This document shows, piece after piece, positions 19,403 through 27,657 of a stretch of DNA of 64,000 nt. This DNA is from DATNIB01 sp035604685. Its GTDB lineage: Bacteria > Actinomycetota > Acidimicrobiia > Acidimicrobiales > RAAP-2. Both the position numbers and the translations under genes were made by a program. Numbering within the stretch: the first letter of the stretch is position 1; each line of letters starts with the position of its first letter. The notes below the pieces were generated by a model. That model was given only the letters and a program-made list of their open reading frames with translations. It was not told the origin of the DNA and ran no database searches. The stretch covers positions 37,060-101,059 of the forward strand of contig DATNIB010000049.1 in the NCBI GenBank assembly GCA_035604685.1. Reading direction: 5' to 3'.

Positions 19403-20296
19403 TCAGCGCTCGGGCCCGCCGGTCGCCGCGCCGAGGGGGACCGAGCGAGGAACCCGGGCCGAGTAGGCGCGCAGCTGGTCCACCCCCACGGCTTGGAGGA
19501 GGGCCCGCAGGTCGGCCGAGCGGTCGGCCACCTGCTCGAGGCGGTGCGCGTCAGAGGCGGTCGTGAACCCGACCCCGCGCGCGGCCAACCGCTCGAGCAG
19601 CGGTCGCGCCGGATACTGCTCGGCGCAGGGCTTGCGCCAGCCGGCCGACGAGACCTCGGCCGCCATCCCGGTCGAGGCCGCCGCCTCGGCGATCCGGTCC
19701 CACCACTCGGCCGGCTGGGCCGGCCAGTGGGCGGCCGCCTTCACGAGGTCGGGGTGGGCCAGCACATCACAGGTGCCGGTGGCGGCCAGCTCCTCGATGG
19801 CCAGCGTGTAGTCCCCCCAGGCGGCGTCGACGTCGCGCACCGACCACTCGGCCATGTGGGTGGGGTCGGCCACGTCGTCGAACCGCCACGCCCCCACCCA
19901 GTGCACCGAGCCCAAGAGGACGTCGAACGGGTAGCCGGACAGCAGCGCCCCGACCTGGTCCATGCGGCCGCGGTAGTGGTCCACCTCGAGCCCGACCACG
20001 ACCGGGAGGCCGGACGCCTTGGCGGCCAGCGCCAGTTCCACGTAGGCGTCGAGGTCGCTCCGCGCGTGGTGCTCCCAGTAGGCGGCCATCGACCGGCGGA
20101 GCGCCGGGGACGGGTCGTCGGCGAACAACCCGTCGACGAGGGCCTCGGACTGCGTGAACCGGAACAGGTGCTCGGTCAGCGCCACCTCGACCACCCCGGC
20201 CGCGGCCGCGCGCTCGCAGTACTGGGCGATCTGATCGAGGTGGAGCGCGACGTCACGTTGCTCGTGCGGCCAGAGATGGAGGTGATAGTCGAGCAC
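19403..20296 (-). CDS. PHP-domain phosphoesterase (histidinol-phosphatase-like)
   Basis: A 297-residue PHP-fold metal hydrolase. The N-terminal DYHLHLWPHEQ gives the first metal histidines, VALTEHLFRF the next, VVGLEVDHY the Glu, DVLLGSVHWVG another His, CDVLAHPDLVK the DxxxHPD motif and FTTASDAHRLE the final Asp-His. This matches histidinol-phosphatase HisK-like enzymes, though other phosphoesters are possible. The start is GTG at 20296. It is separated by one base from the kinase gene downstream and by 9 bases from the methyltransferase upstream. Confidence 0.85.
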   Translation of the reverse strand: MLDYHLHLWPHEQRDVALHLDQIAQYCERAAAAGVVEVALTEHLFRFTQSEALVDGLFADDPSPALRRSMAAYWEHHARSDLDAYVELALAAKASGLPVVVGLEVDHYRGRMDQVGALLSGYPFDVLLGSVHWVGAWRFDDVADPTHMAEWSVRDVDAAWGDYTLAIEELAATGTCDVLAHPDLVKAAAHWPAQPAEWWDRIAEAAASTGMAAEVSSAGWRKPCAEQYPARPLLERLAARGVGFTTASDAHRLEQVADRSADLRALLQAVGVDQLRAYSARVPRSVPLGAATGGPER

Positions 20297-20305
20297 GCGA
20301 CGCCC

Positions 20306-20953
20306 TCAGGCGTCCGACCTGCGGATCAGTGTCACCCCGTCCCGGATCGTGGTGAGCGAACAGATGACGCGCGGGTCCGCCACCAGCTTGTCGTTGAAGG
20401 CGCGCAGTGCGGCGCCGGCCGAGCCGGCCGGCGCGTCGCGGAGCACCGAGCCGCCGAACAGCGTGTTGTCGCAGGCGATCAGCCCGGTCGGCGCCAGCTT
20501 GGGCAGGACCGCCTCGAAGTAGGCGTCGTAACCCTCCTTGTCGGCGTCGATGAAGACGAGGTCGAAGGGTCCGGGCAGCGATGCGATGGTCTCGAGCGCC
20601 GGACCCACCACCAGCTGGATCCGGTCCGCATGCGGACTGGCCGCGATGTTGGTCCGGGCGGTGGCCGCGTGGGTCGGGTCGAGCTCGCAGGTGGTAATCC
20701 TCCCGCCGGGCGGCAAGCCCGCCGCCATCGAGATCGCCGAGTAGCCGGTGAACGTCCCGATCTCGAGGACGTGCCGGGCGCCGGTGGCGAAGACGAGCAG
20801 CTCCAAGAAGCGGCCCTCCTGGGTACCCACCATCATCCCCCAGGCCGGAAAGTCGCGGCGGGTGGCCGCCTCGACCGCCGTCAGGTACGCCGGTTGCGGC
20901 GTCGAATGCGCCTCGGCGTAGGCGACGGCGGCGGGGTCGATCAGCTCGGGCAT
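20306..20953 (-). CDS. Class I SAM-dependent O-methyltransferase
   Basis: A 215-residue caffeoyl-CoA-type O-methyltransferase. The SAM motif is VLEIGTFTGYSAISMAAGLP, with ITTCELDPTHAATARTNIA after it; FDLVFIDADKEGY holds the metal-binding Asp and IACDNTLFGGSV a second metal site. The family methylates catechol-type or other small hydroxylated compounds with a divalent metal; the substrate is not known. It heads the operon with PHP and PdtaS. Confidence 0.9.
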   Translation of the reverse strand: MPELIDPAAVAYAEAHSTPQPAYLTAVEAATRRDFPAWGMMVGTQEGRFLELLVFATGARHVLEIGTFTGYSAISMAAGLPPGGRITTCELDPTHAATARTNIAASPHADRIQLVVGPALETIASLPGPFDLVFIDADKEGYDAYFEAVLPKLAPTGLIACDNTLFGGSVLRDAPAGSAGAALRAFNDKLVADPRVICSLTTIRDGVTLIRRSDA

Positions 20954-20959
20954 CCGCTC

Positions 20960-20965
20960 ATCGTA
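20960..20965 (-). promoter_or_regulatory. -10 element for a probable leaderless mRNA (O-methyltransferase operon)
   Basis: TACGAT on the minus strand ends exactly 6 bases before ATG 20953, with no Shine-Dalgarno sequence. Confidence 0.5.
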
Positions 20966-20996
20966 CGACGAGCGTGAAGACCGTTCGGCCGCCTGC

Positions 20997-22172
20997 TCAG
21001 CCCCAGAGGGCCCGGCCGAGGCGCAGCAGGCCGGCCATGTCTCCGATGTCGGTGTCGAACGCCGGTGCGCTGGCCACCACGTCAGGGGACGCCGTCACGT
21101 CGGCCAGTTGCTCCGCCTCGCGGCGCGCCACCACGCGCAGGTTGAGGAAGCTCTGGGCGATCTCCTCCAGCAGGCGCTCGGTCATGGCCGGATCGGTGGG
21201 CAGCTGGGCCGCGATCTGCCCGGCGTGCTCGCTCAGCGCGCGCGCCACGTCGGCCGCCTCGGCGTCCCGCAGGTAGTCGGGCAGCACCTTGTTGAAGACC
21301 AGCGCACCCAGGTGCAGCCGCCGCTCGGCCAGCGCACCGGCCAACAGCTCGGCCTCGTGCAGCGGGGCCGCTTCGAGGGTCGAGACCACCACAAAGGTGG
21401 TTCGCCGGTCCTCGAGCAGGTGACTCACGGACTCGGCCCGCGCGACGAACCCCTGGTGCAGCGAGTTGAACAAGATGAAGAACTCGGCGATGTCGGACAG
21501 GAACTGGGTGCCGAGGAGCCGGTCGGCCACCTGGTAGAAGGGCTTGGAGGCGATGTTCATCACCCGCGAGCGGTAGGGGACGATGAGCCAGCGGAGCAGC
21601 CGGCTGGAGAAGAAGTCGGCCATTCGCTTCGGGGCATCGAGGAAGTCGAGCGCATGGCGCGACGGCGGGGTGTCGACGACGATCAGGTCATAGGTGCCCT
21701 CGGCGTGGATCTCGTAGAGCCGCTCCATGGCGATGTAGTCGTGGCTCTGGACGAACCGGCCCGAGATGTTGCGATACAGGGGGTTCTGCAGGATCTGCTG
21801 GCGAGTCCGCGCGTCGGGGGAATGGAGCCGGATGAGGGCATCCCAGCTCTCCTTCGTGTCGAGCATGGCCGCCCACAGCTCGCCGCGCGGCGTCACCCCG
21901 GCCTCGCGAAACAGCTCGTCAGGGATCCGACGCTCGGCATTGCCGAGACCCTTCACGCCGAGCGCGTCGGCCAGCCGGCGGGCCGGATCGACGGTCAGCA
22001 CGAGGACGCGACCTTCCTGATGCACCGCCGCCATGGCGCCGGTCGCCGCCGCGGTGGTGGTCTTTCCGACGCCGCCCGGGCCGCAGACGATGGCGATCTC
22101 GCGGGCGGCCAGCAACGCATCCAGCGACCCCTCACGGCCCGGCGTTCGATCGTCGCGTGCGATGACCGGCAT
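20997..22172 (-). CDS. ArsA/Get3-family ATPase (second of a pair)
   Basis: A 391-residue SIMIBI ATPase. The deviant Walker A CGPGGVGKTTTAAATG lies near residue 34; VLTVDPARRLADALG is the switch I-like motif, and DLIVVDTPPSRHALDFLDAP the switch II region. It pairs with the adjacent ATPase through a TGATG junction, like the heterodimer-forming Rv3679-Rv3680 (BagA/BagB) proteins of mycobacteria. No arsenite pump or metal-binding cysteine pair is evident, so an arsenic role is unlikely. Roles in envelope or cargo handling remain open. Confidence 0.9.
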   Translation of the reverse strand: MPVIARDDRTPGREGSLDALLAAREIAIVCGPGGVGKTTTAAATGAMAAVHQEGRVLVLTVDPARRLADALGVKGLGNAERRIPDELFREAGVTPRGELWAAMLDTKESWDALIRLHSPDARTRQQILQNPLYRNISGRFVQSHDYIAMERLYEIHAEGTYDLIVVDTPPSRHALDFLDAPKRMADFFSSRLLRWLIVPYRSRVMNIASKPFYQVADRLLGTQFLSDIAEFFILFNSLHQGFVARAESVSHLLEDRRTTFVVVSTLEAAPLHEAELLAGALAERRLHLGALVFNKVLPDYLRDAEAADVARALSEHAGQIAAQLPTDPAMTERLLEEIAQSFLNLRVVARREAEQLADVTASPDVVASAPAFDTDIGDMAGLLRLGRALWG

Positions 22173-23170
22173 CAGAAACCGAGCTCGTCGGAGAGGGCGC
22201 TCGCCACCTGCCGGGTCGTGCGCAGGCCCGGGAAGCGGGTGAACAGATAGGGCAACAGCAGCAGCGGAACGGCTGGGTCGAGGCCGCTCCGCAGCGCGTC
22301 GAGGTAGACGGCCTTGGCCCGCCGGAGGCTCACAGCGAGACGCGCTCCCTCGAGGATCGGCCTCGCGTCCCCACCGGCGGCGGCCGACAACTGGGCCGTG
22401 AGCTCGGGCTCGCAGAGCCGGTCGAAGACCGCCTCCTCCCGGCGTCCGAAGAGCTCGGGCAAGACGCGATTGACGATGACGGCGGAGAGGGTGACCGACG
22501 TTTCGCTGGCCAGGCGACCGGTCAGCTCGAGGGTCTCGGCGACCGGCATCTCCTCGGGCGTGGTCACGGCGACCACCCCCGTGCGCTGGGGATCACTCAG
22601 GATGTCGAGGATCCAGTCCGTCTGCGACCGGATGAGCCCGACCTTCACCAGGTCGTTGATGGCCTGCGGCGCGGCCAGGAGGCTGACCACGTGTCCGGTC
22701 GCCGGGGCGTCGACCACGACCAGGTCGTAGTGGCCCTCGCGCACCTCGAAGCAGAACTTGCCGGTGGTCAAGATCTCGCGCACACCCGGCGCGGCCGTGG
22801 CGACGAAGTCGAACGCCTTGGCCAACGGGCCGATCCGCCCGACCAGGGGGACCCGCAGGCTGAGTTTCAGGTACTCGCGCAGGGACGCCTCGGTGTCCAT
22901 GGACATGGCGAACAGCCCGGGCGCCACCTCTCGCGGCGTGAACCCGGTCGGCGCCACCTCGAAGAGCGCCGACAGGGCGCCGGTCGGGTCGACCTCGCAC
23001 ACGAGGACGCGCTTCGCGCGTTGCGCGGCGAGGAGCGCCAACGCGCCGGCGACGGTGGTCTTGCCGACCCCCCCCTTGCCGGTGACGAAGACCAGGCGCA
23101 GGTCGAGCAGGGCCGGCCCGGCGCGGCGCGGCGCGGCGCCCGATCCCTGCCGCCCCTCGGGGCCCGCCAT
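22172..23170 (-). CDS. ArsA/Get3-family ATPase (first of a pair)
   Basis: A 332-residue paralogue of the next ATPase. Walker A is FVTGKGGVGKTTVAGALALL, switch I-like VCEVDPTGALSALFEV, and switch II DLVVVDAPATGHVVSLLAAP. ATG 23170 is preferred to a TTG one codon earlier. It lies 22 bases downstream of DUF3107 and overlaps the second ATPase by one base. The two proteins differ enough (GKGG versus GPGG P-loops) to suggest an obligate heterodimer with different subunit jobs. Confidence 0.9.
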   Translation of the reverse strand: MAGPEGRQGSGAAPRRAGPALLDLRLVFVTGKGGVGKTTVAGALALLAAQRAKRVLVCEVDPTGALSALFEVAPTGFTPREVAPGLFAMSMDTEASLREYLKLSLRVPLVGRIGPLAKAFDFVATAAPGVREILTTGKFCFEVREGHYDLVVVDAPATGHVVSLLAAPQAINDLVKVGLIRSQTDWILDILSDPQRTGVVAVTTPEEMPVAETLELTGRLASETSVTLSAVIVNRVLPELFGRREEAVFDRLCEPELTAQLSAAAGGDARPILEGARLAVSLRRAKAVYLDALRSGLDPAVPLLLLPYLFTRFPGLRTTRQVASALSDELGF

Positions 23171-23192
23171 CAACGTCGGGTGGGTGGGCGCC

Positions 23193-23429
23193 TCAGGGGG
23201 CGCCGAAGCCCACGCGGCGCTCGTTCGCCGGTGCCCCCACCTCGACGTAGGCCACCTGGGCCACCGGGATCGCCACCCGCCGGCCGCGGCGGTCGGTCAG
23301 CCAGAGGACGCCGTCGTGGCGTCCGAGCGCTGCCTCGACGTCCTTCAGGATCGCTTCGTGGTCGGCCTCCTCGGCCAGCTCGATCTCGAGCTCCTTGGCC
23401 GTGTGAATGATCCCGATTCGTACCTCCAC
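23193..23429 (-). CDS. DUF3107 family small protein
   Basis: A 78-residue actinobacterial protein starting VEVRIGIIHTAKELEIEL (GTG start) and ending NERRVGFGAP, matching DUF3107 in length and ends. GGAGAGGAG, 7 bases before GTG 23429, fixes the start inside a much longer open frame. Its function is unknown; the central part (VLWLTDRRGRRVAIPVAQVAYVEV, cited by its ends) looks like a small beta-rich fold. It is the first gene of the ATPase pair operon. Confidence 0.85.
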   Translation of the reverse strand: MEVRIGIIHTAKELEIELAEEADHEAILKDVEAALGRHDGVLWLTDRRGRRVAIPVAQVAYVEVGAPANERRVGFGAP

Positions 23430-23522
23430 CTGGGGTGGCTCCTCTCCAAGACCGCGGGTGGCGACCACCTCGTGTGCGGCCGGTTCGACCCGAACGATAC
23501 TGCCCTCGGGCACACTGGGGGC

Positions 23523-24740
23523 ATGGCCCGAACCGCCGCCACCCCACCGACCGACCGAGGCCGCCGCTGGGCCTCGACCATGGCCGGGTTCCCCGAGCCG
23601 GCGCCGGCCGGGTACCCGCCGGCGGACGAGGCCCGAGCCTCGGGGCTTCGCCTGGCCCACGCCGACTCGAGTGCGATCGTCGGTCCCGCCCCGGAGCCCG
23701 ACAGCGCACCGCCGCCCCACCTGCCGGTCGGACTGGATCGGCAGGGACGCGAGACGGCCCAGGATGTGGCCTTGGCGTCGGGGGCGACCCGGGCGCGCGG
23801 GGCGGGCGACCGAGCCCGGCCCGAGGAGCCGGACCCCTGGCGGACCTGCTTCGAGCGGGACCGGGACCGGGTCCTGCACGCGGCGGCGTTCCGCCGGCTG
23901 GCCGGCAAGACCCAGGTCTTCGTCTTCCCCGAGGACCACCTCCGCACGCGCCTCACCCATGCCCTGGAGGTGGCCCAGGTGGCGACCAGCGTGGCCCGCG
24001 CCTGCCGGCTCAACGTGGAGCTGACCGAGGCCATCGCACTCGGCCACGACTGCGGGCACGGACCGGGCGGCCACGCCAGCGAGGACGCACTCGACCCCTA
24101 CCTCCCCGGCGGGTTCGACCATGCGCCATGGGGGGCCGAGGTGTCGCTGGCCTCGCTCAACCTCTGCCGCGCCACCCTGGACGGCATCGCCAACCACAGC
24201 TGGTCACGCCCCGCCCCCCGCACCCCCGAGGGCGAGGTCGTGAGTTGGGCCGACCGCATCGCCTACGTCTGCCATGACTGGGAGGACGCCGTCCGGACGG
24301 GCATCGTCGCCCCCGGGCTGCTCCCCCCGGCCGTGCGATCCCGTTGCGGCGAACGCCGGGGCGCGCAGCTGGGCGCGTTCATCGACGCGCTGACCTCTAC
24401 GACCCTGCGGTCCGGACGGGTCGCCATGGACGAGGAGATGGCCACCGTCCTCGGCGATTTCCGGGCCTGCAACTACGAACACATCTACCTGCGGGAAGCC
24501 TCGGTGGCGCAGGCGAACGCCGTGGTGGCGGTGCTGCGCGCGCTGGTCGAGCACTACTGCGACCGTCCCAACGCGATCCCCGCCGTGCGCGAAGCCGGGG
24601 GGTTGAGCGCCGGGGAGCCGGCCGCGGTGCACGCCGCCGTCGCCTACGTCGCCGGCATGACGGACCGCTTCGCCTGCCGCCAGGCCGTCGCCCTGCTCGG
24701 TTGGGACCCCGACAAGCTGCCCCAGGGGATCGACGCCTGA
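23523..24740 (+). CDS. dgt: dGTPase-like HD-domain triphosphohydrolase
   Basis: A 405-residue protein of the deoxyguanosinetriphosphate triphosphohydrolase-like family, which splits dNTPs to nucleoside and tripolyphosphate. Motifs: FRRLAGKTQVFVFPEDHLRTR, RLTHALEVAQVA (H), GHDCGHGPGGHASED (HD pair) and VVSWADRIAYVCHDWEDA (final Asp). A long disordered N-terminus of about 110 residues precedes the catalytic part. ATG 23523 is the earliest reasonable start; ATG 23580 would remove 19 residues. Confidence 0.9.
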   Translation: MARTAATPPTDRGRRWASTMAGFPEPAPAGYPPADEARASGLRLAHADSSAIVGPAPEPDSAPPPHLPVGLDRQGRETAQDVALASGATRARGAGDRARPEEPDPWRTCFERDRDRVLHAAAFRRLAGKTQVFVFPEDHLRTRLTHALEVAQVATSVARACRLNVELTEAIALGHDCGHGPGGHASEDALDPYLPGGFDHAPWGAEVSLASLNLCRATLDGIANHSWSRPAPRTPEGEVVSWADRIAYVCHDWEDAVRTGIVAPGLLPPAVRSRCGERRGAQLGAFIDALTSTTLRSGRVAMDEEMATVLGDFRACNYEHIYLREASVAQANAVVAVLRALVEHYCDRPNAIPAVREAGGLSAGEPAAVHAAVAYVAGMTDRFACRQAVALLGWDPDKLPQGIDA

Positions 24741-24771
24741 CGGCACGTCGCCGGGCGCCCGGCTCGGATCG

Positions 24772-25629
24772 CTACCAGTTGGCGATGATCGACTGCTCCA
24801 TGGTGGCGGGCGGCTCGATCCCGCCATCGGTCATCCAGGCCAGCCGGTCCCGCATACCGGCTTCCGCCGCGTCCGGATGGGTGAGGATGTAGAAGCGCTC
24901 GCTCACGATGGCGTCGTGGACCGCGTCGGCGACCTGGTCGGGCAGGATGCCGAAGGCGAGCGGGTTCCCGGTGATCGGTGGCTCCACCATGCCGTGCGCC
25001 GCCCGGGCGGCACCGACCGTGGCGGGCATGTTGCGGTGGGACTCGAAGATGCGGGTCTGCACGAAGCCGGGGCACAAGACCGACACCCGGACGGCCGAGC
25101 CCGACGCGACGAGCTCGCTCTGGATGGACTCGCTCAGGCCGACGACCGCGAACTTGCTGGTGCAGTACGAGCCGAGCGCGCCGACGCCCCGGATCCCGGC
25201 GACCGACCCCGTGTTCACCACGTGGCCCTCGTTCTGCTCGCGCAGCAGCGGCACGAACACGTGGCAGCCGTGCACCACGCCCCAGAGGTTGACCCCGATC
25301 AACCAGCGCCACTCCTCGATCGTGATGTCGATGGCCGAGCCGGCCGCCACCCCGGCGTTGTTGCACACGATGTGTACGGCGCCGAATTCGCTGAGCGCCT
25401 TCTCCGCCAACTCCTTCACCGAGTCGATCTCGGAAACGTCGGTCGGCACGCCGATCACCTGGGCCCCACCGTCGGTGAGCGTGGCGGTGGTGGCGGCCAG
25501 CACCGGCTCCTCGATGTCGGCCAGCACAAGCCGGACCCCCTCGGCGGCCAACCGCTCGGCGACCGCCCGGCCGATGCCGGCCGCCCCGCCGGTGATGACT
25601 GCGACCTTGTCGCGGAGTTCCTTCACCAC
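24772..25629 (-). CDS. Short-chain dehydrogenase/reductase
   Basis: A 285-residue classical SDR: NAD(P) motif TGGAAGIGRAVAERLA, NNAGVAAGSAI, catalytic Ser in NTGSVAGIRG and the YxxxK motif in SYCTSKFAVVGLSES. The C-terminal tail is longer than in minimal SDRs. The substrate is unknown. It lies 10 bases downstream of mrp and is probably cotranscribed. An AGGGAGC tract precedes tandem GTG codons at the start. Confidence 0.9.
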   Translation of the reverse strand: MVKELRDKVAVITGGAAGIGRAVAERLAAEGVRLVLADIEEPVLAATTATLTDGGAQVIGVPTDVSEIDSVKELAEKALSEFGAVHIVCNNAGVAAGSAIDITIEEWRWLIGVNLWGVVHGCHVFVPLLREQNEGHVVNTGSVAGIRGVGALGSYCTSKFAVVGLSESIQSELVASGSAVRVSVLCPGFVQTRIFESHRNMPATVGAARAAHGMVEPPITGNPLAFGILPDQVADAVHDAIVSERFYILTHPDAAEAGMRDRLAWMTDGGIEPPATMEQSIIANW

Positions 25630-25639
25630 CCACGCTCCC

Positions 25640-26800
25640 TCATCGAAGGGTGAGCTCTTGACGGTAGACGCGGGCCGGTCCGAGCGCCACGAGGCGCTCG
25701 GCGAGGGCGATGAAGGCCCGCGCCGCCTCCCCGTCGACGTCGGTCACGACGATCGGTTGCCCCGAGTCGCCCCCCTCGCGCAGCGCGGGGACGAGCGGCA
25801 CCCGGCCGAGCAGCGGCACCCCGAGCTCGCCGGCCAACGTCTCGCCGCCGCCGCGCCCGAAGAGCTCGTAGCGCTGACCGTCGTCCCCGGTGAACCAGCT
25901 CATGTTCTCGATGACGCCGCGCACCGACAGCTTCAGCTTGCGGGCGGCGAAGGCGGACCGCTGGGCGACCGTGTGGGCCGCCGCCTGCGGCGTCGTCACG
26001 ACCACGATCTCGGCGCGGGGCATGACCTGGGCCAGAGACAGGGTCACGTCGCCGGTGCCCGGCGGCATGTCGACGAGGAGGAAGTCCGGCTCGCCCCAGT
26101 AGGCGTCCCCCAGGAACTGCTCGATCGCCTTGTGCAGCATCGGGCCCCGCCAGATGACGGGTTGATCCTCGGGGACGAAGAACCCCATGGAGAGGCAGCG
26201 CACGCCGTGGGCCCGGGTCGGCACGACCGTGTCGCCGATGATCACGGGGTCCTCCTCGCACCCGAGCATCCGGGGGATGGAGAACCCGTAGACGTCGGCG
26301 TCCAAGATGGCGACCCGGTGCCCCGAACGCGCCAGTGCGAGGGCCAGGTTGACCGTGACCGACGACTTGCCCACCCCTCCCTTGCCCGACGAGATGCCCA
26401 CCACCCGGGTGCTCGAGCCGGCCTGCAAGAAGCGCGGCACCGGCGCCTCGGCGTGGGAGTGCCCGTGTCCGTCCGCGGCCTCCGACGCCGGGGCCGCCGG
26501 CTGGCCGCCCATCTCGGCGCGGAGGCGGTGCCGGAGCGCGAGCCGCTCGTCGTCGGTCATGACCGACACCTCCACCGCGATCTCTTCCGCTCCCGGGGCG
26601 ACGGCCAGCACCGCGCGCACGCGGGCCACCAGCTCCTCCAGGCCGGGCCAGTCGGCCAGCGGCACGGCCAGCTCGACCGTGGCCCGGCGGCGGCGCGCGT
26701 CGACCCCGCGCACCATCCCGAGCTCGCCCAGCGGCAGGTCGAGCTCGGGATCGATGACCTGGGCGGCCAGCTGCTCCAGCCCCGATCGGTCCGGTGCCAT
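25640..26800 (-). CDS. mrp: Mrp/NBP35-type P-loop ATPase (Fe-S carrier family)
   Basis: A 386-residue protein with an N-terminal MIP18/DUF59 domain (VIDPELDLPLGELGMVRGV), a linker with a His-rich patch (ADGHGHSHAEAP) and a ParA-like ATPase: Walker A SSGKGGVGKSSVTVNLALAL, VAILDADVYGFSIPRMLG, LLVDMPPGTGDVTLSLAQ. In most Mrp/ApbC proteins a CxxC follows ENMS; here the equivalent is ENMSWFTGDDGQRYELFG, without cysteines. Cluster transfer by the usual C-terminal CxxC is therefore doubtful. It diverges from the SufR-like regulator and cysteine desulfurase, which favours an Fe-S role. Confidence 0.92.
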   Translation of the reverse strand: MAPDRSGLEQLAAQVIDPELDLPLGELGMVRGVDARRRRATVELAVPLADWPGLEELVARVRAVLAVAPGAEEIAVEVSVMTDDERLALRHRLRAEMGGQPAAPASEAADGHGHSHAEAPVPRFLQAGSSTRVVGISSGKGGVGKSSVTVNLALALARSGHRVAILDADVYGFSIPRMLGCEEDPVIIGDTVVPTRAHGVRCLSMGFFVPEDQPVIWRGPMLHKAIEQFLGDAYWGEPDFLLVDMPPGTGDVTLSLAQVMPRAEIVVVTTPQAAAHTVAQRSAFAARKLKLSVRGVIENMSWFTGDDGQRYELFGRGGGETLAGELGVPLLGRVPLVPALREGGDSGQPIVVTDVDGEAARAFIALAERLVALGPARVYRQELTLR

Positions 26801-26859
26801 GTGCCTGCGTTGCCTTTCTGGCCAGGGCGCCGGCGCCTCTCGGGCGAGCGGGCGACCTC

Positions 26860-26875
26860 GGTCCCTGGCGGGACC
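26860..26875. promoter_or_regulatory. Inverted repeat between mrp and the SufR-like gene
   Basis: GGTCCC-TGGC-GGGACC is a perfect 6-bp inverted repeat just upstream of the TAGACT hexamer. It is a candidate operator for the adjacent regulator, or simply a hairpin. Confidence 0.3.
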
Positions 26876-26882
26876 CCCCGGG

Positions 26883-26888
26883 TAGACT
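26883..26888 (+). promoter_or_regulatory. -10 element for the SufR-like gene
   Basis: TAGACT lies 7 bases before GTG 26896, so transcription would begin at or one base before the start codon. Confidence 0.45.
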
Positions 26889-26895
26889 ACCGATC

Positions 26896-27648
26896 GTGCG
26901 TTCGGGTCCCATTCCCGCGACCCACGACGTCGATGCCGCCGCCGGGGCCGGGGACGACGGTCGGTTCACCGCGGTGGTAGAGGCGGTCACGCGGGCCTTC
27001 GGCGACCCCACCCGTCGCGACATCTTCCTGCACATCCGCGCGCACCCCGAGTCGAGCGCAGCCGACGTGGCGGCGGCCTTCTCGCTCCACCCCAACGTCG
27101 CCCGCCACCACCTGGCGCGGCTCGTCGACGGCGGGTACCTGCAGGTCGTCCTCGGCCCGCGCCGGGGCGCCGGGCGGCCGTCCCAGCGCTACTCCCCGGT
27201 CGACCTCGACCCGGTCCTCGACCTGCTCGGCCGGCGCGACGACCTGCTCGTCCTGCTCCTGCGCCGGGCCCTCGAGCTGCTCGGCCCCGAGGAGGCCGAG
27301 CGAATGGGAGCCCAGGTGGGCGAGGAGTACGGGCGGGCGCTGGCGGCGCGCATGTCCCCAGACGAGGGGCAGCGCTCGGTCCGCGCGGCGATGCACGCCA
27401 TTGCCGCCACGCTGACCGCGCACGGCTTCGCCGCGCACGCAGAGGACCACGGCGCCACCACGGCGGTCGTGGCCGAGCAGTGCCCCTTCGGCGACGGCGC
27501 CACCACGCCGCCCGTCTTGTGCGCGGTCGACCGGGGCATGGTGCACGGCCTGCTGGCCGGGCTATGCGGCGAGACGACCGAACGCGCCAGGCCGGTCGTG
27601 CTCTCCTCGCGCGCGCGCGGTGACGACACCTGCGCGGCGCTGGCCTGA
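26896..27648 (+). CDS. SufR-like winged-helix regulator with C-terminal cysteines
   Basis: A 250-residue regulator with an ArsR/SufR-type helix-turn-helix (about 28-100: FGDPTRRDIFLHIRAH; AFSLHPNVARHHLARLVDGG; RRGAGRPSQRY). Its C-terminal domain has cysteines 196, 209, 224 and 246 spaced C-x12-C-x14-C-x21-C. SufR proteins bind an Fe-S cluster through C-x12-C-x13-C and control Fe-S assembly genes, so the pattern is close but not identical. The next gene, 9 bases on, is a cysteine desulfurase. The GTG start is supported by the TAGACT element. Confidence 0.78.
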   Translation: MRSGPIPATHDVDAAAGAGDDGRFTAVVEAVTRAFGDPTRRDIFLHIRAHPESSAADVAAAFSLHPNVARHHLARLVDGGYLQVVLGPRRGAGRPSQRYSPVDLDPVLDLLGRRDDLLVLLLRRALELLGPEEAERMGAQVGEEYGRALAARMSPDEGQRSVRAAMHAIAATLTAHGFAAHAEDHGATTAVVAEQCPFGDGATTPPVLCAVDRGMVHGLLAGLCGETTERARPVVLSSRARGDDTCAALA

Positions 27649-27657
27649 CGCCACCCG

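Noticed and set aside
20997..23170. Arsenite efflux ATPases
   Set aside because: No arsenite pump, regulator or metal-site cysteines nearby; the pair fits the mycobacterial BagA/BagB type better.
22758..23522. In-frame 5' extension of the dGTPase-like gene
   Set aside because: It overlaps an ArsA-like gene and DUF3107 on the opposite strand; nothing conserved precedes ATG 23523.
24750..24763. GCCGGGCGCCCGGC palindrome between the dGTPase-like and SDR genes
   Set aside because: A self-complementary GC stretch without a loop is expected by chance at this GC content; too weak to call a terminator.
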